Both the position numbers and the translations under genes were made by a program. From NCBI GenBank assembly GCA_005503065.1, contig SCOE01000008.1:119597-183596 (forward strand): 64,000 bases of DNA, in the 5' to 3' direction. Position 1 is the stretch's first letter, and each line of letters starts with the position of its first letter. This document shows positions 1 through 8,957 of this stretch, piece by piece. The DNA is from Comamonadaceae bacterium ALPHA2B. Its GTDB lineage: Bacteria; Pseudomonadota; Gammaproteobacteria; Burkholderiales; Burkholderiaceae_C. Under the pieces are notes generated by a model, which searched no databases, was not told the origin of the DNA, and was given only the letters and a program-made list of their open reading frames with translations.

Positions 1-228
1 AGCCTGATGGCGGACATCGGCGTGCGCAGCCAGAGTGCGCAATACGCAGCCAGCGTGTCGTCGTCGATCGCCTCCAGCCTGGAGAGCGAACGCGCCAACA
101 GCGCGGGCGTCAACCTCGACGAGGAAGCAGCCAAGTTGCTGCAGTACCAGCAGGCGTACCAGGCGTCGGCCAAGATGATTCAGATCGCGCAGAACATCTT
201 CGATTCCCTGCTGCAGGGCATGAACTGA
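1..228 (+). CDS. flgK: Flagellar hook-associated protein 1 (FlgK), C-terminal end only
   Basis: The window opens inside this gene, and 75 in-frame codons remain before the stop at 226-228. FlgK is the first hook-filament junction protein and forms the ring between the hook and FlgL. The visible part is the terminal D0/D1 helix region. It carries the family signature GVNLDEEAAKLLQYQQAYQA followed by SAKMIQIAQ and a hydrophobic end. This region pairs with the N-terminal helix, which lies outside the window. flgL follows 25 bases downstream in the usual flgK-flgL order, so this is the end of a flagellar operon. The identification is firm; the rest of the protein cannot be assessed. Confidence 0.95.
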   Translation, partial: SLMADIGVRSQSAQYAASVSSSIASSLESERANSAGVNLDEEAAKLLQYQQAYQASAKMIQIAQNIFDSLLQGMN

Positions 229-253
229 GGTCGCCGGACCAGGAAGCAAAGAC

Positions 254-1450
254 ATGGCGGGCTACACCACGCGCATCTCCACTGCGAACACCTACGACAA
301 CGCCGTCGGCCAGCTCATGTCGCGGCAGTCGACCCTCTCGCAGCTACAGGCGCAGCTGAGCGCAAGCAAGCGGGTGCTGCGCCCCAGCGACGACCCCACG
401 GCGGCGGCGCAGGCCGAGCGTGCAATCACCCGGCAGTCGCGCGTCGTGAGCGAGCAGCGGGCGCTGGAGGTCCAGCGCAATGCCATCACCGAAGCCGAAT
501 CGACCCTGGGCAGCGCAGTCTCGGCCGTGCAGGATTTCCGGACGCTGGTGGTGCAAGCGGGCAATGGCGCGCTCTCGGCCACCGACCGCGCCAGCATCGC
601 CCAGCAGCTTGTCACGCTGCGCGACCAGATCCTCGGCTACGCCAACACCAAGGACAGCAACGGGCTGCCGCTGTTTGCCGGACTGGGCAGCACGGCCACG
701 CCCTTTGTCGACAGCGGCGGCGTGAGTTTTGACGGCATTTCCGGGCAGGCCGGATCGTCGGACGTCGGGGTCCCGGGCTCACTGGACGGCTTTGCGACCT
801 GGATGGACGTGCCCACGGGCAATGGCGTCTTCACCATCGCCCAGACAGGCACGGCGGTCAACGTGTCCACCGATGCCGGCCAGGTGCGCTCGCCTGCCGC
901 GCTGACCGGGCACAGCTATCGGGTCCAGTTCAGCACGAGCGGCGGCGCGACGACCTACGACGTGCTCGACCTGAGCACCAGCACGGCCGTGCAAAGCGCG
1001 CAGCCTTATACGCCGGGCCAGTCGATCAGCTTCGACGGCATCTCCTTCACCGCGAATGGCACGCCAGCCGCCGGCGATGCCCTGACCATCGCGCCGAGCA
1101 CCCGCACCAGCCTGTTCCATGTCCTGGACCAGGCAATCACGGCGGTCCGCGACGGCAGCGGTGCATCGCTGACGCAGGGCACGACGCAGGCGCTGGCCCA
1201 GATCGACGCCGGCATGGCGCGCCTGTCGGCTTCGCGCGGACGCGCGGGCGACCTGCTCAACCAGGTCGACAACATCGCGACACGCCAGGAGTCCCGGGCG
1301 GTGCAGTTGGAAGCCGACCGCTCGCGGGCGGAAGACCTGGACGTCGTCAAGGCGCTGTCGGATTTCCAGACCCAGCAGACCGCCTATTCCGCAGCGCTCG
1401 GTTCGTACGCGCAGATCCAGAAGCTGTCCCTCTTCAACTTCATCACCTGA
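254..1450 (+). CDS. flgL: Flagellar hook-associated protein 3 (FlgL)
   Basis: This 398-residue protein is the second hook-filament junction protein, sitting between FlgK and the flagellin filament outside the cell. The N terminus (residues 5-55) is flagellin-like: RISTANTYDNAVGQLMSRQS and then RPSDDPTAAAQAERA. The C-terminal helix ends in QTAYSAALGSYAQIQKLSLF, again as in flagellins. The middle, about residues 150-290, is a variable exposed domain. Length is within the normal range for the family. It lies directly downstream of flgK, and a regulatory HDOD gene starts 9 bases after its stop, so the three are probably cotranscribed. Confidence 0.95.
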   Translation: MAGYTTRISTANTYDNAVGQLMSRQSTLSQLQAQLSASKRVLRPSDDPTAAAQAERAITRQSRVVSEQRALEVQRNAITEAESTLGSAVSAVQDFRTLVVQAGNGALSATDRASIAQQLVTLRDQILGYANTKDSNGLPLFAGLGSTATPFVDSGGVSFDGISGQAGSSDVGVPGSLDGFATWMDVPTGNGVFTIAQTGTAVNVSTDAGQVRSPAALTGHSYRVQFSTSGGATTYDVLDLSTSTAVQSAQPYTPGQSISFDGISFTANGTPAAGDALTIAPSTRTSLFHVLDQAITAVRDGSGASLTQGTTQALAQIDAGMARLSASRGRAGDLLNQVDNIATRQESRAVQLEADRSRAEDLDVVKALSDFQTQQTAYSAALGSYAQIQKLSLFNFIT

Positions 1451-1459
1451 TCGTTCGCG

Positions 1460-2695
1460 ATGGCCCAATCGGTCCTCGGCAGCGTTGCGCTGCACTACCG
1501 CGCGTTGTGGTCCAGAAAGCGCCAGTTGGCAGGCGTCCAGCTGTTCGTCGAGGACGTCTCCAACGGCGCCGAGGGCAGCCACCTGCTGCGCACATTGTCC
1601 GAGCTGTGGTCAAGCGAGTCGCCGTCGGTCCTGCTGACGGCCACGCATCAGCACCTGACGCATGAGCTGATCGCCAGTGCGGGGGCACAGGACCCGCTGA
1701 TCGAGGTTCCGAGCCGCTGGCTGGTGCAGGGCGGCCTCGTCGACGCGGTGAACGCTGCACGCGATCGCGGCGCCCGGCTCGTCGCTTCGGGTTCGCCGTC
1801 CGAATTGGGCGCGCTTGGTGACGGGGCGCGTGCATTCGACCGCCTGTGCGTGCAGCTCGACACCGAGGATGCGGCGCTGGCCCTGCGGGCGTCGATGCAG
1901 GCACGCGAGGATGCAGCGAGAGGCCGCTTCGGTACGACATCCGTTGCGAGCCCCGTGCCTTCCGGCAGCCTGGTGGTCGGCGCCGCCGGCCGGGCCCTGG
2001 TGGAACACGCGCTGGACCGGCAGGGCGCGTGGGCGGTCGCCGGCTGGCCGGCGGAAGACATCCTGCACCGCTTCAATGGCCATCCAGTGCCTCCCACCCG
2101 GCGTGCGATCCTGCGCGTGATGAGCGCGCTCGATCAGGAGCAGTCGCTCGACGCGATCGAGTACCTGCTGGCTCGGGAAGCCACCCTCGCCTACCGGCTC
2201 CTCGCTTACCTCAACTCCGCCGGGTTGGGCCTGCGCAACGGCATCGCATCGCTGCGGCACGGCGTGATGATGCTGGGCTACCGTACCCTCAACGGCTGGC
2301 TCGCCGAACAGCTCACTACCGCCAGCGAGGACCGGGACCTGGACCCGGTGAACCTCGGCCTCGGCCTGCGTGCGGCGTTGGCGGCAGAACTCATGGACGC
2401 CGGAGTCGAGGACGAGTTGCGGCACGAGGTGTTCCTCACGGGCATGCTGTCGCAGATCGACGCGCTGCAGGGCCAGACCCTGCGAGCCCTTCTTTCGCGC
2501 ATCCCGCTGCCGGATCGGGTGCCCGATGCGCTGGTGCGCGGTACAGGTCCCTACGCCGCCGTGCTTCGCCTCGCGCAGGCGATGGAGCGCGATCCTGCGC
2601 ACTCGCTGCTCCATCCCATCCAGGCCGCCGGCCTCTCGCTGGAGGAGTCGAACCGGGCGCTGTTGAGGGTGTTGAGCGCCGCATCCGCCCCTTAG
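1460..2695 (+). CDS. HDOD-domain protein with degenerate EAL-like N-terminus
   Basis: This 411-residue protein has a C-terminal HDOD domain at about residues 200-400. Visible parts are the run LAREATLAYRLLAYLNSAG and a helical block including SLRHGVMMLGYRTLNGWL. HDOD domains are non-catalytic relatives of HD phosphohydrolases and usually mediate signalling contacts. The first 180 residues weakly resemble the degenerate EAL region of YuxH-type proteins, and I see no intact EAL motif. It starts 9 bases after flgL, which suggests co-expression with flagellar genes and a role in motility or cyclic-di-GMP signalling. That role is inferred from position. Two further EAL/HDOD proteins lie just downstream on the other strand. 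Confidence 0.8.
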   Translation: MAQSVLGSVALHYRALWSRKRQLAGVQLFVEDVSNGAEGSHLLRTLSELWSSESPSVLLTATHQHLTHELIASAGAQDPLIEVPSRWLVQGGLVDAVNAARDRGARLVASGSPSELGALGDGARAFDRLCVQLDTEDAALALRASMQAREDAARGRFGTTSVASPVPSGSLVVGAAGRALVEHALDRQGAWAVAGWPAEDILHRFNGHPVPPTRRAILRVMSALDQEQSLDAIEYLLAREATLAYRLLAYLNSAGLGLRNGIASLRHGVMMLGYRTLNGWLAEQLTTASEDRDLDPVNLGLGLRAALAAELMDAGVEDELRHEVFLTGMLSQIDALQGQTLRALLSRIPLPDRVPDALVRGTGPYAAVLRLAQAMERDPAHSLLHPIQAAGLSLEESNRALLRVLSAASAP

Positions 2696-2783
2696 CCTTC
2701 GAGCGCCAGCGGCCAGGCAGGCCGCCGTGCTTCGGCTCAGGGCCCATGTGCTGGCGGCAGGTCGGAAGCCCTGCCGATCGCGC

Positions 2784-4025
2784 CTACTTCGATCCCATGC
2801 CTTCGATCTCGTCGGCCCAGATGAGCGCCTGCAGATGCGCCCAATTGACCTGGTGGTTGGACAGCTGCAATTCTCCCGCGGCACGGGCGAAGGCCACCTC
2901 GTCGCCGGTTTCGCAGGCCTTCGCCAGTTCGAGAAACGGTGCGAACGGTCCGTCGCTCTCCAGCAATGCTCGGCTGACATCGGCCGGCAGGTTCATGGAT
3001 ACGACGGCCTCGGCCATCGGCACGCCGACCAGTGTGTCCAGCATGGAGAACAGGCCGACAAGAAAGGCGTCGTCGCATGCCTCGGGCGGCAGCAGGTCCG
3101 TGGCGAGCAATTCCATCAGGCGGGCCCGCACCACCGCCGTGCTGCCGGCCGCGGGCGCAGCGCCACCTGCGCGCGTGCTGGTCATCAACAGCGCCGCCCA
3201 TCGGAACAGGCGGTTGAAGCCCAGGATCATCACCGCGTGGCGGAAGGAGGTGATCTCCGTGCTCAGCCCAAAGCCACAGGAATTGATGAAGCGCAAGAGC
3301 TTGAACGACAGGGTGGGCTCGTGCTTGAGGAACGCCTCGATCTCCGAGACCTCCGCCTCCGTCCGCACGAGGTTCATCAGGCGGATCACCGAGTGCTGCG
3401 AAGCCTGCACGCCGCTGTCGCGAACCACGGTCGGCTGGGCGAACCAGTGCCCCTGGAAGTAGCGCACACCCAGCTTGCGCAGCGCCTCGTGCTGCTCGCC
3501 GTCGCGCACGTTCTGGGCCACGATCTCCGCCTTGGAGCGTTCGCGCGCCGCGCGGATGGTGCGCTCGATCCACTGGGCATCCAGTTGCTGCAGGTCCAGC
3601 ATGATGTAGGACACCAGCGGCAGCCAGCTTGCGTATGCCGGCTGCAGCACCCGATGGTCCAGCGCCAGGCGGAAGCCATCTTTGCGGGCTTTGAGAAGAA
3701 TGTCGCGCCGGATGGCCACACCCTCCTTGGTCAGGGATTCGTCCTGCGGAATCTGCAGCACCGCCTTTCGCGGATCGAGGATGTCGAGGTGGCCGTCGGC
3801 CATGATCTCGAAGCTGCAATGGACGAACACGTTCTTGCTGCCGGCCAGCGCTTCGGAGCCGGTCTCGGACAAGGCCTCGAAGAGCATGGCGCTGTCGTTG
3901 GCAGCTGCGCCTTGGCGCTCGAACAGCGCATAGCCGACGATCCTGCGGCTGGCGTCCACGATGGCCTGCCTGGAAATGGCCGCACCCGGCCGGTCGGTGC
4001 TGGTTTCGGCGGCGGTGAGGGTCAT
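2784..4025 (-). CDS. EAL-like/HDOD signalling protein (YuxH type)
   Basis: The first plausible start is ATG at 4025, giving 413 residues (MTLTAAETS...). An ATG at 4046 would add seven. An EAL-like region spans about residues 15-210 but lacks the catalytic EAL triplet and most metal ligands, so it is probably a protein- or nucleotide-binding module without phosphodiesterase activity. The HDOD domain covers about 210-400, with HEPTLSFKLLRFINSCGFG and SFRHAVMILGFNRLFRWAAL. It is convergent with the preceding HDOD gene and lies downstream of the GGDEF-EAL gene on the same strand. It is clearly paralogous to the gene ending at 7423. A regulatory role in motility or cyclic-di-GMP output is inference. 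Confidence 0.82.
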   Translation of the reverse strand: MTLTAAETSTDRPGAAISRQAIVDASRRIVGYALFERQGAAANDSAMLFEALSETGSEALAGSKNVFVHCSFEIMADGHLDILDPRKAVLQIPQDESLTKEGVAIRRDILLKARKDGFRLALDHRVLQPAYASWLPLVSYIMLDLQQLDAQWIERTIRAARERSKAEIVAQNVRDGEQHEALRKLGVRYFQGHWFAQPTVVRDSGVQASQHSVIRLMNLVRTEAEVSEIEAFLKHEPTLSFKLLRFINSCGFGLSTEITSFRHAVMILGFNRLFRWAALLMTSTRAGGAAPAAGSTAVVRARLMELLATDLLPPEACDDAFLVGLFSMLDTLVGVPMAEAVVSMNLPADVSRALLESDGPFAPFLELAKACETGDEVAFARAAGELQLSNHQVNWAHLQALIWADEIEGMGSK

Positions 4026-4194
4026 GATGGCGTCGGCAAGGGGCAAAGGCCCGTCGGTTCAGCTCTTCTTCGGCGGCCCAGGGCAGAACTTGAGGCCGGC
4101 CGTTCCGTCAGTCCGCCATGGGCGGGCAGATGCGGCACCTGTTGGCAGTGGGCCGGTGTGGACCAGGGCAGAACCCCGAACGCGGCGGCTACCG

Positions 4195-7100
4195 TCATGC
4201 CGGCATGCCGGTATCTGCCTGGCGCTGGCGCATCCAGGCCTGCAAGGCTTCGCCGGGCAGCGGCCGGGCGAAATGAAAGCCCTGGAACTCGTCGCAGCCG
4301 GCTTCCCGCAGCGCATGCGCCTGCGCAGCATCCTCCACGCCCTCAGCCACCACGCGCAGTCCGAGTGTGTGCCCCAGGGCCACGATGGCCCGGACGATCG
4401 CCAGGTCACTGGGATCGTGCAGCATGCGGCCGACGAAGGAGCGGTCGATCTTGAGCTTGTCGATCGGAAAGCGGTTGAGATAGTTCAGGCTCGAGTAGCC
4501 GGTGCCGAAGTCGTCGATGGCCAGCGACACGCCCAGGGCCTTGAGCGAGTGCAGCTGCTCGAGCGTCTGGTCGGCATCTTCCATCAGCGTGGATTCGGTC
4601 AGTTCGAGCTCGATCTGGCCGGCCAGGACGCCGTGGGCGTGCATGCATCGTTCGAGCAGGGACACCAGGTCGCCGCTGCGCAGTTGCACGGCCGACAGGT
4701 TGATCGAGATCGGCCACTCGCCGAAGCCGCCGGCGCGCCACGCGGCATGCTGGGCACAGGCCTGCCGAATCACCCACGCACCGATGCCCTCGATCAGACC
4801 CGCCTCCTCGGCGATCGGGATGAACTCCGAAGGCGGCACCGGCCCCAGTTGCGCGCTGTTCCACCGCAGCAGCGCTTCGGCTCCGACCGGCCGGCCGCTC
4901 GCGGCGTCGACCCGTGGCTGGAAGTTCAGGCTGAGCTCGTCGCGCTCGATCGCATGGCGCAGCAGGGATTCGATCTGCAGCCGGGCCTGGGCCCGCTCGT
5001 TCATGTCGACGGTGAAAAAGCGAGCCATGTCGCGCCCCGCCGCCTTGCTTTGGTACATGGCGACGTCGGCATGGCGCATCAGCTCGTCAAGGTCACGCCC
5101 GTCCTGCGGATACATCGCGATGCCCACGCTGCACGAGACGTGCAGCTCCGTGTCGTCCACCACATGCGGCAGGCGCACCAGCGGGATCAGTCGCCGCTCG
5201 ACGATCTGTTGCACCTCGTCGCTGCCCGAGACGCCGTCCAGGATGATCACGAATTCGTCGCCGCCGAGGCGGCTGACGGTGTCGCCGGGACGCACCCCTT
5301 CGGCGAGGCGGTGCGCCACCGAGCGCAGCAGCGCGTCGCCCACGTGGTGGCCCAGCGAATCGTTGATGGTCTTGAAACGATCCAGGTCGATGAAGAGGAC
5401 GCCCACCTGCCGGTTCAGGGGCTCGGCGCGCGCCAGCGCCCGGCCCAGCCGTTCGACGCACAGCGAGCGGTTCGGCAGTTCGGTGAGGACGTCGTGCAGC
5501 GCCAGGAAGCGGATGCGCTCTTCGCTCTTCTTGCGGTCGCTGATGTCGATGGAGGTGAAGATGTAGTGCGAGATCGAATCCGGGCTGTTTCGCACCACGC
5601 TGACCACCAGCCAGGCCGGGTATACGCTGCCGTTGCGACGCCGCACCCGGACCTCGCCCTGCCAGGCGCTGCGCTGAGCCAGTTGCGGCCAGATGCGCGC
5701 CAGGGACTCGCCGTCGGGCGCCAGCATGCCATCCGGATGCTCGCCCACCAGGTCGCGCAGCTCGTGGCCGGTCTGGCGGCACAGCGCGCGGTTCACCGTC
5801 AGGATGCGTTGCGCCGCATCGATGATCATGATGCCTTCCGAGGACGCCTCGAAGACCTTGGCCCACAGCTCCAGGCGCTGCTCCATGAACTTCAGGTGGT
5901 TGATCGGCGTGAAGGTGGTGAGCACCGCATCACGCCCCTGGTAGGTCAGGCGGCGCGCCGAGAGCACCGCCCAGGACGGCTCGGCACCGCCGCGCCAGCG
6001 GACCTCGAATTCGTCGACTTCGCGCCGGTCGGCCAGTTGCTGGAAGAAGCGCGCACGCACCGCCGGCTCGAGCCCGCCTGCCCAGGGATCGCCGCTGCGC
6101 CCGCCGAGCCACTCCTGGGCGGCAGCGTTGGCGCTCAGCACCTCGTGCCCCGGCACCTGCGTCACCATGAGCGGTATCGGGATGGCCGCCACCAGGTCTC
6201 GCTGGGCCTCCGAGGCGCGGGCGCTGGCGGCGAGTTCCTGCTGGATCTGCCGCTCTCGATCCAATTGCGCCAGCATGTCGTTGAAGCCGACCACCAGGCG
6301 GCCGATCTCATCACCGCTGGTCCAGTCGGCCCGCAGCCGGTGGTCGCCCGTCTTCCGGACGGTGTCGACCACGGCGGACAGGCGGCGAAGCGGCAACGAG
6401 ATCTGCCGGGCCACATAGAACACGGCGCTCAGGATGAGCATGAGCAGGAAGAGTGCCGTGCCCAGATGCAGCCACATGCGCGAGAAGAAGGCGCGCTCGC
6501 GTGCCTGCAGCATGTCCTGCAATTCCGCGGTGGTGGTGAGCCAGGCGGCGTCCAGAGCGGCGTAGAGGTCCTGGCGCACGGTGTCGAAGGCTGCCAGGGA
6601 GGGCGCGTCGGCGCCGCTGTCGAGGGCGCGCCGCGCTGCTTGACGGAAGTCGTCGATGGCGGCGGCCAGACGCTTGCGGGTCGGGTCAAAGCGCGCGGGC
6701 AGCGGCCGGCGCGCGGCGGCATAGGCTTCGGCGTAGTCGCTCGCCACGGCAGCAGCGACCGCATCCAGGCGCCCTTCGAGAATGAAGTACTGCGTACGCG
6801 ACCGGCTGCGCCCGACATCGTCCTCGCCCAGGTCCTCCAGGCGGGCGTCCATCGCCGCGCCCAGCTCCACCAACTCGGGGAAGCGCAGCAACACCAGCGA
6901 CATGGTGTAGTAGCTGTCCAGGTCGGGATCGAGGATCAGGTTCGACTGGTTGCCCACGCGCGTGACGAGCGCGCGGCTGCGCTCCAGCGCTTCTTGCCGC
7001 AGCGCGCGGGCGGCGGCCTGGCTGTCCGCGCGCTGCAGCCCGGCGATCGCGGCGCGCAGGGCTTCGCTCGGCGCGCCGCTCTCCATGCCGTTGCCGTGCG

Positions 7101-7359
7101 CGAGCTCCAGCGCTTCAAGCCGGTCAGGCGCCGGCACCGGCGTCGACTGCCAGCCGCCCAGCGACAGCAGGACCGGACGCAACCCGTCGATATAGGCGGT
7201 GCCCGCCATCTCCTTGCGCGCGAAGTCGATCGCGATGAACTTCTCGTTGATCAGGATGCCGCTGATGAAGATGACGGCGCTGAGGTCGAGCAGGTAGATC
7301 AGCAGGAGCTTGCGACCGACGCTCAGCCGACCGAGCCGGCGTGCCACCAGGCTCAGCAT
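4195..7359 (-). CDS. Membrane-bound sensor GGDEF-EAL protein with HAMP and PAS domains
   Basis: This is a 1054-residue cyclic-di-GMP turnover protein. Order of parts: membrane helix near residues 20-38; a periplasmic sensor region of about 260 residues; a second membrane helix at 298-316; a HAMP linker to about 375; two PAS-like segments (about 395-490 and 497-610, the second with SSEGIMIIDAAQRILTVNRA); a GGDEF domain with intact SRLGGDEF at about 696-703; and an EAL domain with GAEALLRW near 825 plus the later DDFGTGYSS motif. Both catalytic signatures look intact, so it could act as cyclase, phosphodiesterase or both. Its neighbours are HDOD/EAL-like proteins next to flagellar genes, which points to motility control. 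The start has a GGGGGAG ribosome site. Confidence 0.93.
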   Translation of the reverse strand: MLSLVARRLGRLSVGRKLLLIYLLDLSAVIFISGILINEKFIAIDFARKEMAGTAYIDGLRPVLLSLGGWQSTPVPAPDRLEALELAHGNGMESGAPSEALRAAIAGLQRADSQAAARALRQEALERSRALVTRVGNQSNLILDPDLDSYYTMSLVLLRFPELVELGAAMDARLEDLGEDDVGRSRSRTQYFILEGRLDAVAAAVASDYAEAYAAARRPLPARFDPTRKRLAAAIDDFRQAARRALDSGADAPSLAAFDTVRQDLYAALDAAWLTTTAELQDMLQARERAFFSRMWLHLGTALFLLMLILSAVFYVARQISLPLRRLSAVVDTVRKTGDHRLRADWTSGDEIGRLVVGFNDMLAQLDRERQIQQELAASARASEAQRDLVAAIPIPLMVTQVPGHEVLSANAAAQEWLGGRSGDPWAGGLEPAVRARFFQQLADRREVDEFEVRWRGGAEPSWAVLSARRLTYQGRDAVLTTFTPINHLKFMEQRLELWAKVFEASSEGIMIIDAAQRILTVNRALCRQTGHELRDLVGEHPDGMLAPDGESLARIWPQLAQRSAWQGEVRVRRRNGSVYPAWLVVSVVRNSPDSISHYIFTSIDISDRKKSEERIRFLALHDVLTELPNRSLCVERLGRALARAEPLNRQVGVLFIDLDRFKTINDSLGHHVGDALLRSVAHRLAEGVRPGDTVSRLGGDEFVIILDGVSGSDEVQQIVERRLIPLVRLPHVVDDTELHVSCSVGIAMYPQDGRDLDELMRHADVAMYQSKAAGRDMARFFTVDMNERAQARLQIESLLRHAIERDELSLNFQPRVDAASGRPVGAEALLRWNSAQLGPVPPSEFIPIAEEAGLIEGIGAWVIRQACAQHAAWRAGGFGEWPISINLSAVQLRSGDLVSLLERCMHAHGVLAGQIELELTESTLMEDADQTLEQLHSLKALGVSLAIDDFGTGYSSLNYLNRFPIDKLKIDRSFVGRMLHDPSDLAIVRAIVALGHTLGLRVVAEGVEDAAQAHALREAGCDEFQGFHFARPLPGEALQAWMRQRQADTGMPA

Positions 7360-7422
7360 GGCCGCTCCCCCGATGTGTACGGCAGGGGGCCGTCGAGCGC
7401 GTGCATGCGGGATCTCCTGCGT

Positions 7423-8706
7423 TCAGTCGAGGCGCTCGGCCCAGTCGAGCGCCCGCACGTGCGCTTCGACCATGCGGTCGCGCGGAATGGCGTGGCGCAT
7501 CGCCAGGATCTCGATCAGGCCTTCGTCGCCGCTCTCGCAGGCCTTGGCCATCGCCAGGTAGGGCGCGAACATGCCCGTGCCTTCCAGCACCGCCGCGCTC
7601 ACCTCCGCCGGCAGGCTGACCAGCGACATCGCCTCGGCCAGCGGCACGTCCAGCAGCACGTCCAGCATCGAGAACATGCCGGCCACGAAAGCCAGCTCGG
7701 CCTCGGCCGGCGGCATGGCCTCGGCCGCCAGCAACTCCATGACCCGGCCTCGGGTGATCGCCAGTGCCCCTGCCGCCGGCGGCAGGCTGTCAGACGGCGT
7801 GCTGGCCAGCAGAATGGCCGTCCAGCGGAACAGCCGCCGCATGCCCACCGTCATCACGGCATGGCGGAAAGACGAAATCTCCAGGTGACGGCCGAAGCCC
7901 GAGGTATTGATATACCGCAGCAGCCGGTATGACAGCGTGGGCTCCCGCCGAAGCACGTCCTCGATCTCTTCCAGCTCCGCTTCGGCACGCACGAGGTTCA
8001 TCAACCTGAGCAGGGACGCGTGCGACGCCGCTGCGGTGCGTGCCGTGCCGTTCAGCACCGGGCGCGTGAACCACATGCCCTCGAAAAGCCGTACCCCGGC
8101 ACCCGCGAGCCGCTCGAACTCGCGGCCAGTGCGCACGCCCGTGACCACCACCTGCTTGACGCCCTGCCGATGCAACGCGCGCGCCACGCCGGTTGCCCGG
8201 TCCAGTTCGACGGCGCCCAGGGGCAGAAGCGCGAATGCGGCGAATTCGACGAGTCGCGGATCCTCGTTGAGCCAGCGCACATCGAATGCCAGTCTGAAAC
8301 CGGCCCTGCGCGCCTCGCGCAGGGAAGCCAGATCGAAAGGTGGTTCGCCTGCAGGCGCTGCAGTTGCCGGCAACAGTTCGAGCACCACCTTGGTGGCGTC
8401 GAGCACCGCGACGGGGCCGTCGGAGCGCAACAGGTCGTCGCTGTGGCATCGCAGGAAATTGGGACGGCGCGAGGGTGCCAGGCCTCCGGATGCGTCCGGG
8501 AATTCAGGCATGAGCATGCGCGTGTCGCCACCGCCGGTCGGGCCGAAGGAGCCATTGGCGGCCGGTCCCATCGGACCGGCGGGCTGGACGAGGCGATAGC
8601 CGGCGACGGCAACCCGCTCGTCCACGAGAAGGCGGCGCGCGAACACCGCACGCGCCGCGCCCGGTTCTTCGCTTGCTGCTCCAGTGCTGCGCGCTGCAAC
8701 CGACAT
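7423..8706 (-). CDS. EAL-like/HDOD signalling protein (YuxH type), second copy
   Basis: This 427-residue protein has the same two-part design as the gene at 2784-4025. A degenerate EAL-like region covers about residues 25-225, and an HDOD domain covers about 230-420 with RREPTLSYRLLRYINTSGFG and SFRHAVMTVGMRRLFRWTA. ATG at 8706 has a good upstream GAGGAA. It is transcribed toward the GGDEF-EAL gene and separated from it by 63 bases, so these two and the next HDOD gene may form one unit. No EAL catalytic triplet is visible. The two copies differ enough to be old duplicates or separate acquisitions. Function is inferred only from domains and position. Confidence 0.85.
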   Translation of the reverse strand: MSVAARSTGAASEEPGAARAVFARRLLVDERVAVAGYRLVQPAGPMGPAANGSFGPTGGGDTRMLMPEFPDASGGLAPSRRPNFLRCHSDDLLRSDGPVAVLDATKVVLELLPATAAPAGEPPFDLASLREARRAGFRLAFDVRWLNEDPRLVEFAAFALLPLGAVELDRATGVARALHRQGVKQVVVTGVRTGREFERLAGAGVRLFEGMWFTRPVLNGTARTAAASHASLLRLMNLVRAEAELEEIEDVLRREPTLSYRLLRYINTSGFGRHLEISSFRHAVMTVGMRRLFRWTAILLASTPSDSLPPAAGALAITRGRVMELLAAEAMPPAEAELAFVAGMFSMLDVLLDVPLAEAMSLVSLPAEVSAAVLEGTGMFAPYLAMAKACESGDEGLIEILAMRHAIPRDRMVEAHVRALDWAERLD

Positions 8707-8921
8707 ATCGTTTCCTCGGAGAGTTCGAAGCGCGATCGCGCCCCTTCCCAGCAGTTATCGGCATTGGCGGCCGTCACTTGAGACGCCCCGCGCATCCGCC
8801 ATCCGGCAGCGGCGCCGGACGGCCCCGGGGAGCAAGCACTTCCGATGCCACCACGGCGTGGCGGCGTTCGCCCACCCGCCAGCTGGACCGACGCCGACAT
8901 GGCTTCCCGCAGGCCGGTCGA

Positions 8922-8927
8922 TAGAAT
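8922..8927 (+). promoter_or_regulatory. Candidate -10 element of psd
   Basis: TAGAAT lies 31 bases upstream of the psd start. The same ATAGAATTCCC string precedes glnS at 61384-61394. No convincing -35 hexamer sits 16-18 bases upstream. Confidence 0.4.
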
Positions 8928-8957
8928 TCCCAGCCCTTTTACGCCCCGGGGTTGCCT

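Noticed and set aside
3961..7932. 1323-codon open frame on the plus strand
   Set aside because: It lies antisense to the GGDEF-EAL gene and parts of both HDOD genes. In DNA this GC-rich, opposite-strand frames stay open by chance, and its translation has no domain.
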